64,000 bases of DNA, taken from assembly GCA_964035575.1 (NCBI GenBank), contig OZ037847.1, positions 1,014,001 to 1,078,000 on the forward strand. The letters are read 5' to 3'. Position 1 is the first letter of the stretch. Each line of letters begins with the position of its first letter. This DNA comes from Rhynchopus sp. YZ270_cl-10. Lineage: Eukaryota; Euglenozoa; Diplonemea; Diplonemida; Diplonemidae. The position numbers were made by a program, and so were the translations under genes. Shown here one piece after another: positions 36,242 to 46,752 of this stretch. The notes under the pieces are model-generated. The model saw nothing but the letters and a program-made list of their open reading frames with translations, was not told where the DNA came from and ran no database searches.

Positions 36242-36536
36242 GGTGACGTAGGGGAAGAGGGTGCTCTCGTACAGAGTCTGTACTATTACCACCACGTTTT
36301 TTTTTTGTTTTTTTGGGAGGAAAATATGGGGAATAAAGAAAACAAATTTGTTTGTATTTGTGATGTCCTCTGAACGTTGTCCTGCAGAATCTTGCGGCCC
36401 TTTTGCCCATCGTTCGCGGAAACAGGAGGACTTGAATGTGACTGGACTTAGGAATCCAAAAAAAAAGGCCCGCACCTAACTGATGTTTTGCGGGTGGGTA
36501 TTGAAGCGTTATGGGGTGTTTTTCCTTTAGATGGAT

Positions 36537-36578
36537 GTGTGTGCCCCTGTGAGGCCCACTTCATCTATTTTTTTCCCC
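36537..36578 (+). repeat. C-type element (divergent)
   Basis: TGTGTGCCCCTGTGAGGCCC is followed by ACTTCATCTATTTTTTTCC. Confidence 0.5.
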
Positions 36579-36640
36579 TCGTTCTTTAGCTGTTCTTTCC
36601 AGAATGATGTGATGTTCTCGGATCGTTGCGTTCTTAGTTA

Positions 36641-36683
36641 GAATGTGCACGAGACTCATTTTATTTCTCAAAGCTTTTCTTTA
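36641..36683 (+). repeat. C-type element (divergent)
   Basis: GAATGTGCACGAGACTCAT is followed by TTTATTTCTCAAAGCTTTTC. The loop ACGAG is kept and the 3' stem arm is degraded. Confidence 0.5.
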
Positions 36684-36950
36684 CGTACTACTGTATGTGT
36701 CGGACTTGACAAGGGTACTACAGTGTACAGCAGTATCGTCCTCCCAACACCTTCCCAACCATAGTGGAGCTTTTATGTGGCAACTCCACAATTCCCACAA
36801 TTTTAACAAAAAAAAAAAGTGTAGAGCCTCTGAAAGTGGAGATTGCACAACTGTGACAACACAACTGAGGTAACTACACTCCAACAATTTATCAAAAAAA
36901 AAAAAACCCCAACAACAAATGTGTGTGTAGAGGATCCGATTACCCTCCTT

Positions 36951-37016
36951 AGGTGACTGAGCAGAAGCTTCGGTTCATCTTACGATTTTATCTCTCTCTC
37001 TCTCTCTCTTTTTTTT
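36951..37016 (+). repeat. B-type element with (TC)n tract
   Basis: AGGTGACTGAGCAGAAGC is followed by TTCGGTTCATCTTACGATTT and a TC-dinucleotide/T run. Confidence 0.6.
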
Positions 37017-37187
37017 GTGGTCGTCACCCGAACCCTGCAGCTGTCTCGCAACAGTCCTTGCAGGTTGTTGGGCATTTGAGTCGACACAGCACAAAAAAAA
37101 AAAAATCCCATCCCCACCCTGTCTCGTGCTCTGTATTCTTATGGAATAAGGTATGTCGTTCTGTGGCATTCCAGTAGGTTTTTTTTT

Positions 37188-37239
37188 AAAGGTGGCCAAG
37201 CACGAGAGGCTTAGGATCATCTTTTTAACTTTTCTCTTT
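37188..37239 (+). repeat. B-type element
   Basis: AAAGGTGGCCAAGC, loop ACGAGAG, stem GCTTAG, then GATCATCTTTTTAACTTTTC. Confidence 0.75.
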
Positions 37240-37808
37240 GCATAGCGGGGAGGGTGATGATGTTCATAAAAAATACAAAAGAGTAGAGAACTTCTTATTT
37301 TGTTATGCAAAGCGAAGTGCACTATTGTGTCAACTACACTGTATTTCAATATTTCATTTTTTCTCAAAAAAAAAAAAATGTCTGTGTTCTCGCTTCTGCT
37401 CGCATTTAAGGTTTGTTCTTGACAACTTCGGTGCGATATATGGATTATAGGGTGGTATAATATAATGCTGCCCTTCAGGAGAACATCACGCGAGAAATAG
37501 CAGCGTTTTTCTTTCTTTTGTCATGCTAATGAACGTCATCCCCCCCCTTTTTTCCCCCACTGGAACAGAGCTTTGTGGTCAGAGTTATTTTCCCCTTTTG
37601 GTCCCCCCTTATTTTCTCATGGTAACGCCAATCTCAGACTGGAGGGATTATTTTTTTTCAATACCGTGTTGCACATAGCCTTTCAATGGAAACGCAAAAT
37701 TTACCTGATTCCGCACAATGGGTAACAAAATGTAAAATACACGTCGCACAAAAAAAAATTTTTTAGCTGCACCGTTCTCCCCTCCACGTATCGTATTTTT
37801 TTTCTTTG

Positions 37809-37858
37809 AAATGACTAAGCACAGAGAGGCTTAGATTCATATTACAAACCTTTCTTTG
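37809..37858 (+). repeat. B-type element
   Basis: AATGA, stem CTAAGC, loop ACAGAGAG, stem GCTTAG, then ATTCATATTACAAACC and TTTCTTT. The stem is perfect. Confidence 0.85.
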
Positions 37859-38003
37859 GTGTTCCCATTTTTTTTTCTTTTTGTTGCCATTTTTTTTTCC
37901 CCTCTTTTTGTCAGCAGTTATCCGCTCTCCCCAAGACTCTCTCCACACCCCCCCCTCTCCAGACCCACCCACCCGCAGCAACTGTTTTTTTTTTAATATT
38001 AAA

Positions 38004-38058
38004 ACGGTGACTAAGCATATCAAGGCTTACGCTCATCTTACAAACTTTTCTCTTTTTC
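38004..38058 (+). repeat. B-type element with long pyrimidine tract
   Basis: GGTGACTAAGC, loop ATATCAAG, GCTTAC, then GCTCATCTTACAAACTTTTC, followed by about 60 nt of almost pure T/C and TTTAG at 38115, a typical 3' splice-site layout although no exon is recognised downstream. Confidence 0.75.
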
Positions 38059-38640
38059 CGTTTTTTCCGTTTTTTTTTTCTCTCTGTTTTCCCGTGATTT
38101 TTTGTTTTTTTTTAGAGATGCCGTACTTCACAGTTCAAGCTCGGTCCTTTAAAACAGACTCAGATTTTGTCTGGTTTTTTTGTATATTTGGACGAGAGCT
38201 GAACGCTTAAAAAGGACTATCTCCGTGGTGTATTCACTAGAACTTCTAGTGGTTTCTGCACCTACCCTATCTTCACCACTTCCCCCTGTTTACGTTTTGT
38301 CTGTATGGATATTGCCTTGTCGTCGAGCTCTCTATGTGTACCACCTCACAGAGCTTGCGGCAAAAAATAGCGATATCCAATATCGAAGGATTTTTTTTAA
38401 AGGTGAGCTCAGTATGTCATCATCTGAGCATTTTTTCTGAAAAAATTCTAAAAAAAAAAATGGATCTGCGAAGAAGCGAAGGCAATGAACGTGGAAATAT
38501 AGGCGGGCAGATGCGAGCAATTTGCACACAATATTTTATGTTGTTTATGATATTCGTCATTTTGGCCACTTTCCCATTCAAACCGAAAACGCACACACCC
38601 CTTTCCCTACTCCCTGATTTTAAACTTTGCATTGATTCTT

Positions 38641-38694
38641 AGATGTGTGTGCACGAGAGGCACATTCATCTTTCAAATTTTCTTTTTTTTTTTA
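38641..38694 (+). repeat. C-type element
   Basis: GATGTGTGTGC, loop ACGAGAG, stem GCACAT, then TCATCTTTCAAATTTTC and a T run. Confidence 0.85.
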
Positions 38695-39008
38695 TCCCCT
38701 TTGTCCACAGGCACACCCGCCTTCCAATATTTTGTTTTGTTTGTTTTTTTTCTTTTTGAGGACAGAGTCAGAACAGACATGCACTTTTCTGGAGCAGCGG
38801 TGGAAGAGGAAGGGGGGGGCCCGATATGTGGGGAGGGAAAATGCTGGGTTGGGGGAGTGGTGCTGACTGAGCAATATTCCAAAAAAAAAAATCCTCCGAA
38901 TACCACCCCCTGTTTTACTTCACCTTCGCCCAATACCCCACCTACCCCTTTCTGCGACGCTAATGGGGCTCTTATAAACCCCACTCTCTTTACATCCACA
39001 GAACAACA

Positions 39009-40569
39009 ATGGTTTCCATTGCCTCAACTTCGATGCGCCGCATGGTGCAGGCTGGTGTTGGTATGGGTGTAGGTGCTTTTTCGTACAAGGTTGCCTTTGC
39101 GAATGGGTACCAACCGGGCAACCCTGTGAACCCAACAAACTCTGTGTGCGAGCTGGATTTTAGCATTTCGAACAAACTTGTGGGTACAGTAGTGGTGGAG
39201 CTGTACGACGACACCGTGCCAATGACGGCACGCAACTTCCGTATCCTCTGTGCAGGAACGTACGAAGAGTGGGCGAAGGCACACCACCTCTCCGATACCG
39301 CTGGAGCCCAGACCTGGTTCTTCAGCTTCAACAAGACCGTCGTCCCCTTCACCTACGCCATGTCCGTTGTGCACAGAGTCATCCCCGGCTTTATGCTCCA
39401 AGCAGGTGACTTCACACAAGGCAACGGTAGAGGCGGGCTTTCAATTTACAAAGACGGGAAGTTCAAGGATGAGAGCTTTGCAGGCAAGGCTGGCAGGCAT
39501 ATGAAAGGGTATGTCGGGTTTCTGAGTTTTTTAAAAAGGGAGAGCAGTCACTGAATGATCTTTGCCACACCTTGGGGGTGCGCAGGATGTACCCCCACTC
39601 TGTTTTTCTTCAGGTTTACAAATAGAACTGGAAAGCGACGGATGGTGCCCGCTTTAGCGGATTTGGGTTTTCACTTACATGCACCTCACTCACATTCGTG
39701 CTATAAACGAAAAAGTGTTTTCGTGTTTTCGTGTCTCTATGCTTAATGCTTCACTGTCATATCCTGAAGTTGTTTTCTATTTTTAGAGATTTCACATAGT
39801 CCCAGACAACACCCTTGTGCAATTCCACGCAGCTGATGCTGTGGTACCGATGATGATCAAGGTAACTAAGCCCAGAGAGGCTTAGGATCATCTTATCACC
39901 TTTTCTTTCCCCTCTAAAACACTTCCACCTACAGATCGCTCTCCATGGCGAATGCGGGGAAGGATACCAATGGGTCGCAGTTCTTTATTACCTTTGACAA
40001 AACGACTTGGTTGGATGGAAAACACGTCGTCTTTGGCCAGGTGCTTGAGGGATACGACGTCGTTCAAAAGGTGGAGCAGGCAGGAACACGCTCTGGTCGT
40101 ACCACAAGCGATGTGCAGGTATACCACACCCAACTGATACCCGATCACCACGATGGTCCACCCCCCTTTTATCATTTTCATCTGTGCTGTAAGGTTTCTT
40201 TTATCCCATCTATGACTACACGGCTTAGGTTCATCTCACACGCTTTTCTTCTTTTGACACTACGTTGTACCGCAGCCCTCATGCAGACAACATTCAATTC
40301 GACAGCCTAAGTGAGTTGACACTATCATTTTTTTATCCAGAACGGAGTATTGATATCATATTGCTCGGTGTTCTGCGTCTGGAGGGCAATTTGGTCCTCT
40401 CCCGCTTTCGTTTCTAACGTATCATGAATTTAACACAAAGTTTGTCTTTTCCCATACCAACGTCACCCTCCTGCAGATCACAGCGTGCCGAGTGCGGAAG
40501 ATGGCCACAGGGAGTCTAGCATCGTTGTGCGCTGACGAGGTTGATACAACAATGATCTCCGCCATATGA
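39009..40569 (+). CDS. Cyclophilin-type peptidyl-prolyl cis-trans isomerase, three exons
   Basis: The exons are 39009-39508, 39935-40118 and 40477-40569, giving 258 residues. Cyclophilins isomerise X-Pro bonds during protein folding. Active-site features are intact: [20 protein letters not shown] with the catalytic Arg, [16 protein letters not shown], and [19 protein letters not shown] with the Trp that confers cyclosporin sensitivity in CypA. The start of the fold ([20 protein letters not shown]) and the end ([11 protein letters not shown]) are also present. An insert after the [10 protein letters not shown] segment ([16 protein letters not shown]) is longer than in CypA. About 35 residues before the domain ([18 protein letters not shown]) may target an organelle. 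AG 39000-39001 is 7 nt before the ATG. Intron 1 contains an exon-like segment and a B element; intron 2 contains a B element. Confidence 0.95.
39859..39912 (+). repeat. B-type element at the 3' end of cyclophilin intron 1
   Basis: AAGGTAA, stem CTAAGC, loop CCAGAGAG, stem GCTTAG, then GATCATCTTATCACCTTTTC. The acceptor CCACCTACAG follows within 25 nt. The element itself begins with a donor-like AAG|GTAACT. Confidence 0.85.
40211..40255 (+). repeat. B-type element (shortened) in cyclophilin intron 2
   Basis: ATGACTACACGGCTTAG is followed by GTTCATCTCACACGC and TTTTCTTC. Part of the 5' stem is missing. Confidence 0.6.
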
Positions 40570-40994
40570 GCTGCCATGCGCTGTCGCCATATCTAGCCTA
40601 CCCCCACTCACCCCCCTGGGGATTACAAGATCCCCCTACCGAACCAGACCTGATGGCCACAACGGGGCATACCAACCACCTCATTTTTATTGCAAAACCC
40701 CCCCTTCCCCCCAGCAAGACAATGATGACCGCTTCGACTCTTTCAAGATTCTTTCCCAGGTTAACGGGACTAACGAAGGTTTTCCATTCATCTTACCGAT
40801 ACGTCTCTCATGAGCTTTGTAGATGGCACCACAAAGAGGTGTTCAACGTCACTTTGGTGGCCAGCGATGCCGATAGTGGTGAAGATGTGTGCGTGAGAGG
40901 CATTCGTCTAAAGTTTTCTTTGGTTTTGTACACACTTCACATCAACTAACACCAGGTGTCCACCCATTGAATGTAAGGGCAGTAGAGTGCGTCT
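40570..40994. other. Short spacer before the CLC gene
   Basis: C-rich spacer with no supported gene. A weak B-like hairpin (GGACTAACGAAGGTTTTCC, then ATTCATCTTACC) lies near 40766 and a C-type element at 40883. AG 40981-40982 is the likely acceptor for the next gene. Confidence 0.55.
40883..40923 (+). repeat. C-type element
   Basis: GATGTGTGCGTGAGAGGC is followed by ATTCGTCTAAAGTTTTC. It is 60-100 nt upstream of the CLC leader acceptor. Confidence 0.6.
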
Positions 40995-43900
40995 ATGGAT
41001 GCAGAGGCACCTCTGCTGGGTGGGAATGGGTATTCTCGGCCAAATCCTTTGATATCAGTGTTGGCACCGGATGCGCGCACCTCAGTGTATTTGGGTGATG
41101 CACACATGCGGGACGACAACGGGAAGAAAGGAATACGCTCGCGCGCTTCTGTGGAGCTGAGTGCCTTTCGCAACAGGGTGCAAAGCGAGACGTTGGTGCG
41201 CAAGGTGCCGCAGACCGCACCCGCTACAGAAGCGAGCGAGGCGACGCAAGCACCCAAAGGAGATTTTGAGGGCATGGACTACTGGGAGCCCTTCAACGCC
41301 GAGCGGAGGAAGTTCATTGCGGAACACCACGCGAACGCGAAGAGCTCTTTGAAGTGGGGCCTCTTCGCCCTCACCGGAGTCATCGTTGCATTGCTTAGCA
41401 TCTTCATGAAGCAGACGGTCGAGCGCGTTGTCATCTTCCGGTTCCGTTCTCTGCACGACGCATTGGGAGTCCCTGGCGCCTCCCCTAGCCTTCCTGGAAA
41501 CGAAACCAGCCCGCCCTACGATGTGTCTGGAACGTCGTACTTCGGGGCCTGTGTGTTCTGGGTGTTGACCTCGGGGGTGTTTATCGTGGTGTCGTCATGC
41601 TTGGTGGTGTTTGTCGAGCCAAAGGCGGCAGGGTCGGGAATGCCCGAGGTGATGTCCTATTTGAATGGGGTGCAGGTGGGGGAGTATTCCCTGAAGGTGA
41701 TGGTGGTCAAGTTTTTTTCTTGTTTGCTTGCTGTTGCGTCGGGGCTGCCTGTTGGACCGGAGGGGCCAATGATACAGATAGGGTCGGTGGTAGGGACCTA
41801 TTTGACACAGCCTCCGCATGGATGGATGTTTGCCGGGGTTGCGTCCTTTAGGAACACAATGGACCGTCGAGCGTTTGTCACCTGTGGTGCAGCAGCAGGT
41901 GTGTCTGCCGCGTTTGGCGCTCCCGTTGGAGGTCTTCTCTTCGTGATGGAAGAAACCGCCGCCTACTGGGACCGTTCCCTCACGTGGATGATCTTCTTCA
42001 CAACAACCCTCGCCTTCTTCATCGAAGTTCTCTTCAACTCCGTTTTCCACGGCTGGGAGCCAACCGGATACACCTTTGGGTCTCTCGTTGAAGAAGCAGT
42101 AGTGCTCTTCCAGCCAGAGATTGTCCTCACAACAGTGAATCTAAACCTATTCGTGATATTCCCATCTATCATCATTGGGTTGATATGCGGGTTTTTTGCG
42201 GTGATCTTTACTCGAATGAACCTAAAGGTGATGCAGTGGAGGAAGACTGCGGTTGATACGAAGTGGAAGCGTATTGCGGAGCCTTTGGTGTTGACGGTGG
42301 TGTACACGACTGCGTCGTTTCTGCTGCCGTTAATGTCGTCGTGCAGCACAATGCCTCTGGCCGCCTCCTTCCACGGTGAGCAGATTGTCATCAACCAGAA
42401 CGACTTCGCGCAGTTCGACTGCGCCGCAGACAATCAGTACTCACCCCTCGCAACGCTCACACTCAACTCCGGTGAAAACAGCATCCGCCACCTCTTCTCC
42501 CGCGGGACACGTGGACAGTTCCATGCCGGGGCTCTGCTCGGGTATTTGGTATTATACTTTATCTTTGCCGCTCTTTCTGCTGGGTCGTCCTTCTCTGCTG
42601 GTATGCCATAGGTCAATTCAGAAACCCACCTCCAGTCGGTTCCTGACCTGTTTTTGGGGGGTTTTACACAATGTGAGCGGGTCTAGGGGAGGAATCACTC
42701 CTGGGTGGGCATGGTATTGTTGTAATGCTGATTCCCTTATTTGTTTAACCAACCCCAAAATTCGCTTCTTGCACCGCTTTGGCGTGTGCCCCATAGTGCG
42801 TCTGCTCCCTTGTCTTCTGGAGCGAGGCTTTAGCTTCATCGACGTTGTAAGTGGGCCACTTGTGTTATCTCCATCTTGTCCACAGCAAGGAGGCTTTCAT
42901 CCCATCAGACCACATGCTGTGGCAGATACATTGCAATGCGATAAGGACATCTCTCGTTGTCTTCGCAGATCAACTCTGATATTGCAAGCGAATTGCTCTC
43001 CACGGTGGGGTCACATGAGAAGATAACACTATGGTCTCACCTTAAACCCCATATTGCGTCCGCGAGAACTCCCTCAAAAAAAAAGAACCTACCTCGAAAA
43101 AATCGGGTGTGAGGGTGTGGATTTCGCGCGAAGCCTGGTCGCGCCATCAAACCATTTTTGTTGTGACACAGCAGTGACCACTTAGCCCTTTTCAAAGTAT
43201 TTGTGAACCCTTCACCACTCTACCACCCACCTCAGGCATCGCAATCCCTCAGCTAGTTATAGGCTCAACGATAGGCAGAATGATTGCAGAGTTCCTTCAC
43301 GACGTGGTGCCTATGTTCAACGACTACGACTGGTTTGACCCTGGGCTTTTTGCTTTGATCGGAGCTGCTGCGTTTTTCGCAGGGGTCTCACGTCTGACAT
43401 TGTCGCTTGCAGTGATCATGCTTGAGATTTCACATGAGGTGTATTTCCTCCCACCGATGATGATCGCGATCATGATGGCAAAGTGGTCTGCCGACTTCAA
43501 GGAACCGTACTCCCTCTACCATGCGCTGATACACCTGGAGAAGATCCCCTTCCTCGATGGTGGCATTGAAGCGTCTATGAACTACGAGCTGTTCACAGCA
43601 GAGGACGTCATGTCGTCCCCAGTGGCTGCTCTCGAGGAGGATGAGCAGATGGGGAGAATATTCGAGGCGCTTGCCACAACCCACGCAGGCTTTCCCGTGG
43701 TGAACAGAAAGCGTCAGTTGAAAGGCTGGGTGCTGCGTGCGCAGTTGGAAACCATCGTTGCCCGGCTTGGTTTAGATGAAGAGGGTGCGGATGAAAGTCG
43801 TGTGCTCACCTCAGGTGGTGACTGCTCCACGTATCTTCACGATCTGATCGGCGACGTGCGGCAGAATCAGACGGACGAAGTCATCAACGTCGCGTCTCAC

Positions 43901-44662
43901 AACAAAAGGCGCGTCTCGCTCCTGAAACGTCGTGACACAATAACGCATGACATTTTCACCTTTCGTGTCAACCTTGCGCCTATTATGTCTACTTCACCGT
44001 TTGTTGTGCACAAAAACTTTCGATTTAACTTGACGAGAATCATCTTCCAAGCAATGTCCATGCGGCACCTGGTCGTTGTCACGACCAACTACCGCGTGGT
44101 GGGGGTCATTACCAGGAAGAACATCATCCAAATGGACCAAGACATTGCTGCGTTTCGTGCGCTCTATGAAGACCGTTCTGAGCCGAGCACTGACGACGAG
44201 GAGGATCCGCCAAGGGCAGAATCACCTTCGCTGGACATGTCTGTGGATCTGGGGTGTCCCAAAGTAAGCAGCACAGAGAGCAGCGACAGTGAGGAGGGTG
44301 CAGCGGCGTTGTCATCTCCGGCAGGCCAGCTTGCACAACGCAGGCAGGGTGATTTGTCGTCACTGCTTTACTCCCCAAGCAGCCCACCAAGGGGAGGTGC
44401 GGTACAAAGCGAACCGGGAAGACTTGGCTGGCAGCACACTAATGATAAGACTCCAATAGGCGCAGGTCTGACAGGCCCTGTACCCATGGTAGGTGTGGAG
44501 GGTGGTGTGCACGGGGCAGGTCTGGGCGGTGGTGGTGGTGGGTTGCGGAACATAGCAGGTCTGCATCCCGCCCCGTCATATGAAGGTGTCTACCTGCCGG
44601 ACCAGTACCGCTACAATGCTTCCCCATACACAGCATATATGACGCCCCCGGTGCTTCTTTGA
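40995..44662 (+). CDS. CLC family chloride channel/exchanger with CBS domains
   Basis: Two exons, 40995-42600 and 43236-44662, encode 1,010 residues in the endosomal CLC-6/7-like lineage. The membrane domain shows the Cl-binding motif GSGMPEVMSYLNGV, the gating-Glu motif GLPVGPEGPMIQIG, and AFGAPVGGLLFVMEE, whose second Glu corresponds to the internal proton glutamate. This favours a 2Cl-/H+ exchanger over a channel. Exon 2 continues with GIAIPQLVIGSTIGRM and the last helices. Two CBS domains follow (AEDVMSSPVAAL..GFPVVNRKRQLKGWV and LAPIMSTSPFVV..HLVVVTTNYRVVGVITRKNI). The last 170 residues are acidic, then Gly/Pro-rich and disordered. Likely location is an acidic vesicle or contractile-vacuole-like compartment (inference). 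AG 40981-40982 is 12 nt before the start. The intron is 635 nt. Confidence 0.95.
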
Positions 44663-44697
44663 GGGAAAATATGAATTTTTTGATGAGTCTGCTTAAA

Positions 44698-44744
44698 AGG
44701 TGGCTAATCACTGAGGTTAGGTTCACCTTACTCTTTTTTTTTTT
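44698..44744 (+). repeat. B-type element with compensated stem
   Basis: AAGGTGG, stem CTAATC, loop ACTGA, stem GGTTAG, then GTTCACCTTACTC and an 11-T run. Both arms differ from consensus, yet all six pairs form (one U-G). Confidence 0.75.
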
Positions 44745-44925
44745 GTACGAATAGACTTTAACGCCTTGCCCCTCCCTCTACCCCCGTTCTCAAAACTAGA
44801 CTTTGGTTCGATTGAGTTAAAAGAAATCGGGGTACTCTTTTGCCATCTTTTTAGGACACATCACCTCTCCTTTGCAGACAACCCCCCCACCCTCTCTCAC
44901 TCTCTCTCCTTCCCCCTCTGGTTGT

Positions 44926-45654
44926 ATGTATTGCACGCTTTTGGTGTTGCTAAGCATATCAAGATGCGCGTCTGATAATAAGAATAAAACGATTTGCGGG
45001 GGGAGAGGGGAATGTTGGCACGAGTCTGGTCCAGGCAAACACTGGCTGCGTCAGGCAGAATGCCAATGCGATGCAGGGTATTGCCAGCGGGAATACAAAA
45101 ATGTGGTGGACGCGGGGGGGCAGGCACCGGTTTTTAGCTGTTACAAATGCAACACAGTGGACTACATCTACACCATGGGCGTGACAACCTACAACCTAAC
45201 TGTGGGTGTGGGCACGGCGTGGAGCTACACCTCCGAATGCTCTAGGTACAGTGCCCTTGGGCCAGAGTCTTCGTCCTATTCGAGCAGCATGCACACCGAC
45301 AGCTTTCTTGTGGGTGCTGACACCCGTATCGAAGCGACGTTCAACGGTGGTGGTGGCTATGGCATGTACGGTGCCTTAGCGGGGCCGACCAGTCCATCCT
45401 CGTTACCCCACCCAGGGGTGAATGGGTTGCAGGGTATGGCTCTCGCAGACGGAGATGTTTTTGTGTACTATGTACGAGGCGGTGGGCTCTATTCGGACGT
45501 CGGGGTGACAAGAACGGTCACCGCGAATGAGTTGAAGCCCTTCAGGGGGAGAACCCTGAAGGTGTACCTCCTGAGCACGTATGAGTCCTCGCTGGACAGC
45601 TTCAGTTGGATGTGTGTGCGGAAGGTCGGTATCTACGACGCTGTGTCCACATGA
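44926..45654 (+). CDS. Secreted Cys-rich protein with an EGF-like start (unidentified)
   Basis: An intronless frame of 242 residues. The first 16 residues (YCTLLVLLSISRCAS) form a signal peptide. An EGF-like cluster follows (TICGGRGECWHESG, then AECQCDAGYC). The remainder is rich in Gly, Ser and Tyr and lacks further domains that I can name. There is no membrane segment, so the protein is probably secreted or enters an internal compartment. AG 44877-44878 lies 47 nt upstream after a CT-rich run; an in-frame TTG before it is not a start. I do not recognise the family outside the Cys-rich head. Confidence 0.72.
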   Translation: MYCTLLVLLSISRCASDNKNKTICGGRGECWHESGPGKHWLRQAECQCDAGYCQREYKNVVDAGGQAPVFSCYKCNTVDYIYTMGVTTYNLTVGVGTAWSYTSECSRYSALGPESSSYSSSMHTDSFLVGADTRIEATFNGGGGYGMYGALAGPTSPSSLPHPGVNGLQGMALADGDVFVYYVRGGGLYSDVGVTRTVTANELKPFRGRTLKVYLLSTYESSLDSFSWMCVRKVGIYDAVST

Positions 45655-45828
45655 CGGAACCTCGCTTTCCAGCGTCCGTTCCTACATCATAACACGAAAA
45701 CACCTCCTATCTTTCTCCCCTCCCTATCACCTCACACCATGGCCATATTCTGCGCAAGAATTACTCTCACTAGGCATCAAACACCTCACACCACCAGGTT
45801 AACTTATTTCAACCAAACACTCTCAACA

Positions 45829-46752
45829 ATGGGCTGCGCAGGAAGTAAAAACGACAAATCTAAGCCCGACCCGATTAACGCACACCCCCCTGCACGCCCG
45901 AGGCCGAAACGCCCTGCCCACCTTGTACCCGGTACTGCGACGCGCTGTGTCAACGATCTGTTTGCAACGACAGCAGACAACTATGCCCCTGTCCTCCAGA
46001 GGAAGAAGAGGTCCACGGAGACGCCGCCGCCGCTTCTGTTCAAGGAGCCCCCTACTACGTCACCTCGCAAACGGCATGACGGGAGTCCACCTTCTCCAAG
46101 AAAAAAACGCAGCACAACACCTACACCCCGCAAGCACAGAGACGGAAGCGAGACGCCACGCAAGGAGAAGAAGTCTGCACACACCCCACGCAAGGAGAAG
46201 GAGCGGAAGGAGAAGCGGAGGGGGTCGTCTCCCTCCCCACCGCCGTCAGCCCCGCCAATGCCTGAAGACGCACCTCGCAGGGAGAGACGTGGTAGTAAGG
46301 GGAAGAGCACACCACGCAAGGAGAAGGTGTCGCCACCAACACCGCGCAGGGAGAGGGAGAAGAAGGAGAAGGTGAAGGAGAAGGAGAAGGACGTTGTGCG
46401 TGAGAAGAAGGCGAAGGCGCCTTCTGTGTCGCCACCAACACCCCCGCCGCCACCACCGCCACCGGCACCTAGGGTGCAGGCACCACCTCCTCCTCCACCT
46501 CCGTCCGCAAACGGTAACGGGGCCATCCCACCCCCACCTCCTCCCCCCGTTGTAGGTGGAAAAGGCATTCCGCCCCCACCGCCACCATTGCCCCCAGGAG
46601 GTGTGATCAAGCCAAAGAAGACGACTCCAAGTGAACAGAGCACCCCCGTGCGGCGTGAAAAGCAAGATGCTGCAAAGAACGAACGTGAAGGTTCGGTACC
46701 ATCCCCAGAAGACCTGCAGAAGCAGATTGAGAAGATGCGAAAGAAACAGTAA
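45829..46752 (+). CDS. Pro-rich, highly basic protein with predicted N-myristoylation/palmitoylation
   Basis: An intronless frame of 307 residues starting MGCAGSK, which is a classic N-myristoylation signal (Gly2, Lys7) with a neighbouring Cys for palmitoylation; the protein is likely held on a membrane face. The middle carries repeated TPRKE/SPRK units that could be sites for proline-directed kinases. Residues about 205-260 contain three runs of 7-9 prolines separated by short Gly-rich linkers, like the profilin- and SH3-binding regions of actin regulators. No FH2 or clear WH2 domain is visible. A short charged helix ends the protein. AG 45796-45797 lies 32 nt before the ATG. Function is unknown; a link to the membrane cytoskeleton is inference. 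Confidence 0.75.
   Translation: MGCAGSKNDKSKPDPINAHPPARPRPKRPAHLVPGTATRCVNDLFATTADNYAPVLQRKKRSTETPPPLLFKEPPTTSPRKRHDGSPPSPRKKRSTTPTPRKHRDGSETPRKEKKSAHTPRKEKERKEKRRGSSPSPPPSAPPMPEDAPRRERRGSKGKSTPRKEKVSPPTPRREREKKEKVKEKEKDVVREKKAKAPSVSPPTPPPPPPPPAPRVQAPPPPPPPSANGNGAIPPPPPPPVVGGKGIPPPPPPLPPGGVIKPKKTTPSEQSTPVRREKQDAAKNEREGSVPSPEDLQKQIEKMRKKQ

Larger units (their letters stand above)
36242..39008. other. Spacer dense in hairpin elements
   Basis: No gene supported beyond a possible extra last exon of the peroxidase (36388-36479). At least seven A/B/C-class elements lie here, all in + orientation, between T-rich stretches. The end (38941-39001) is pyrimidine-rich and supplies the cyclophilin acceptor. 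Confidence 0.65.

Noticed and set aside
38180-38440. 86-codon frame near 38180
   Set aside because: No start context, no family resemblance, and it overlaps T/A-rich spacer. It is probably chance.
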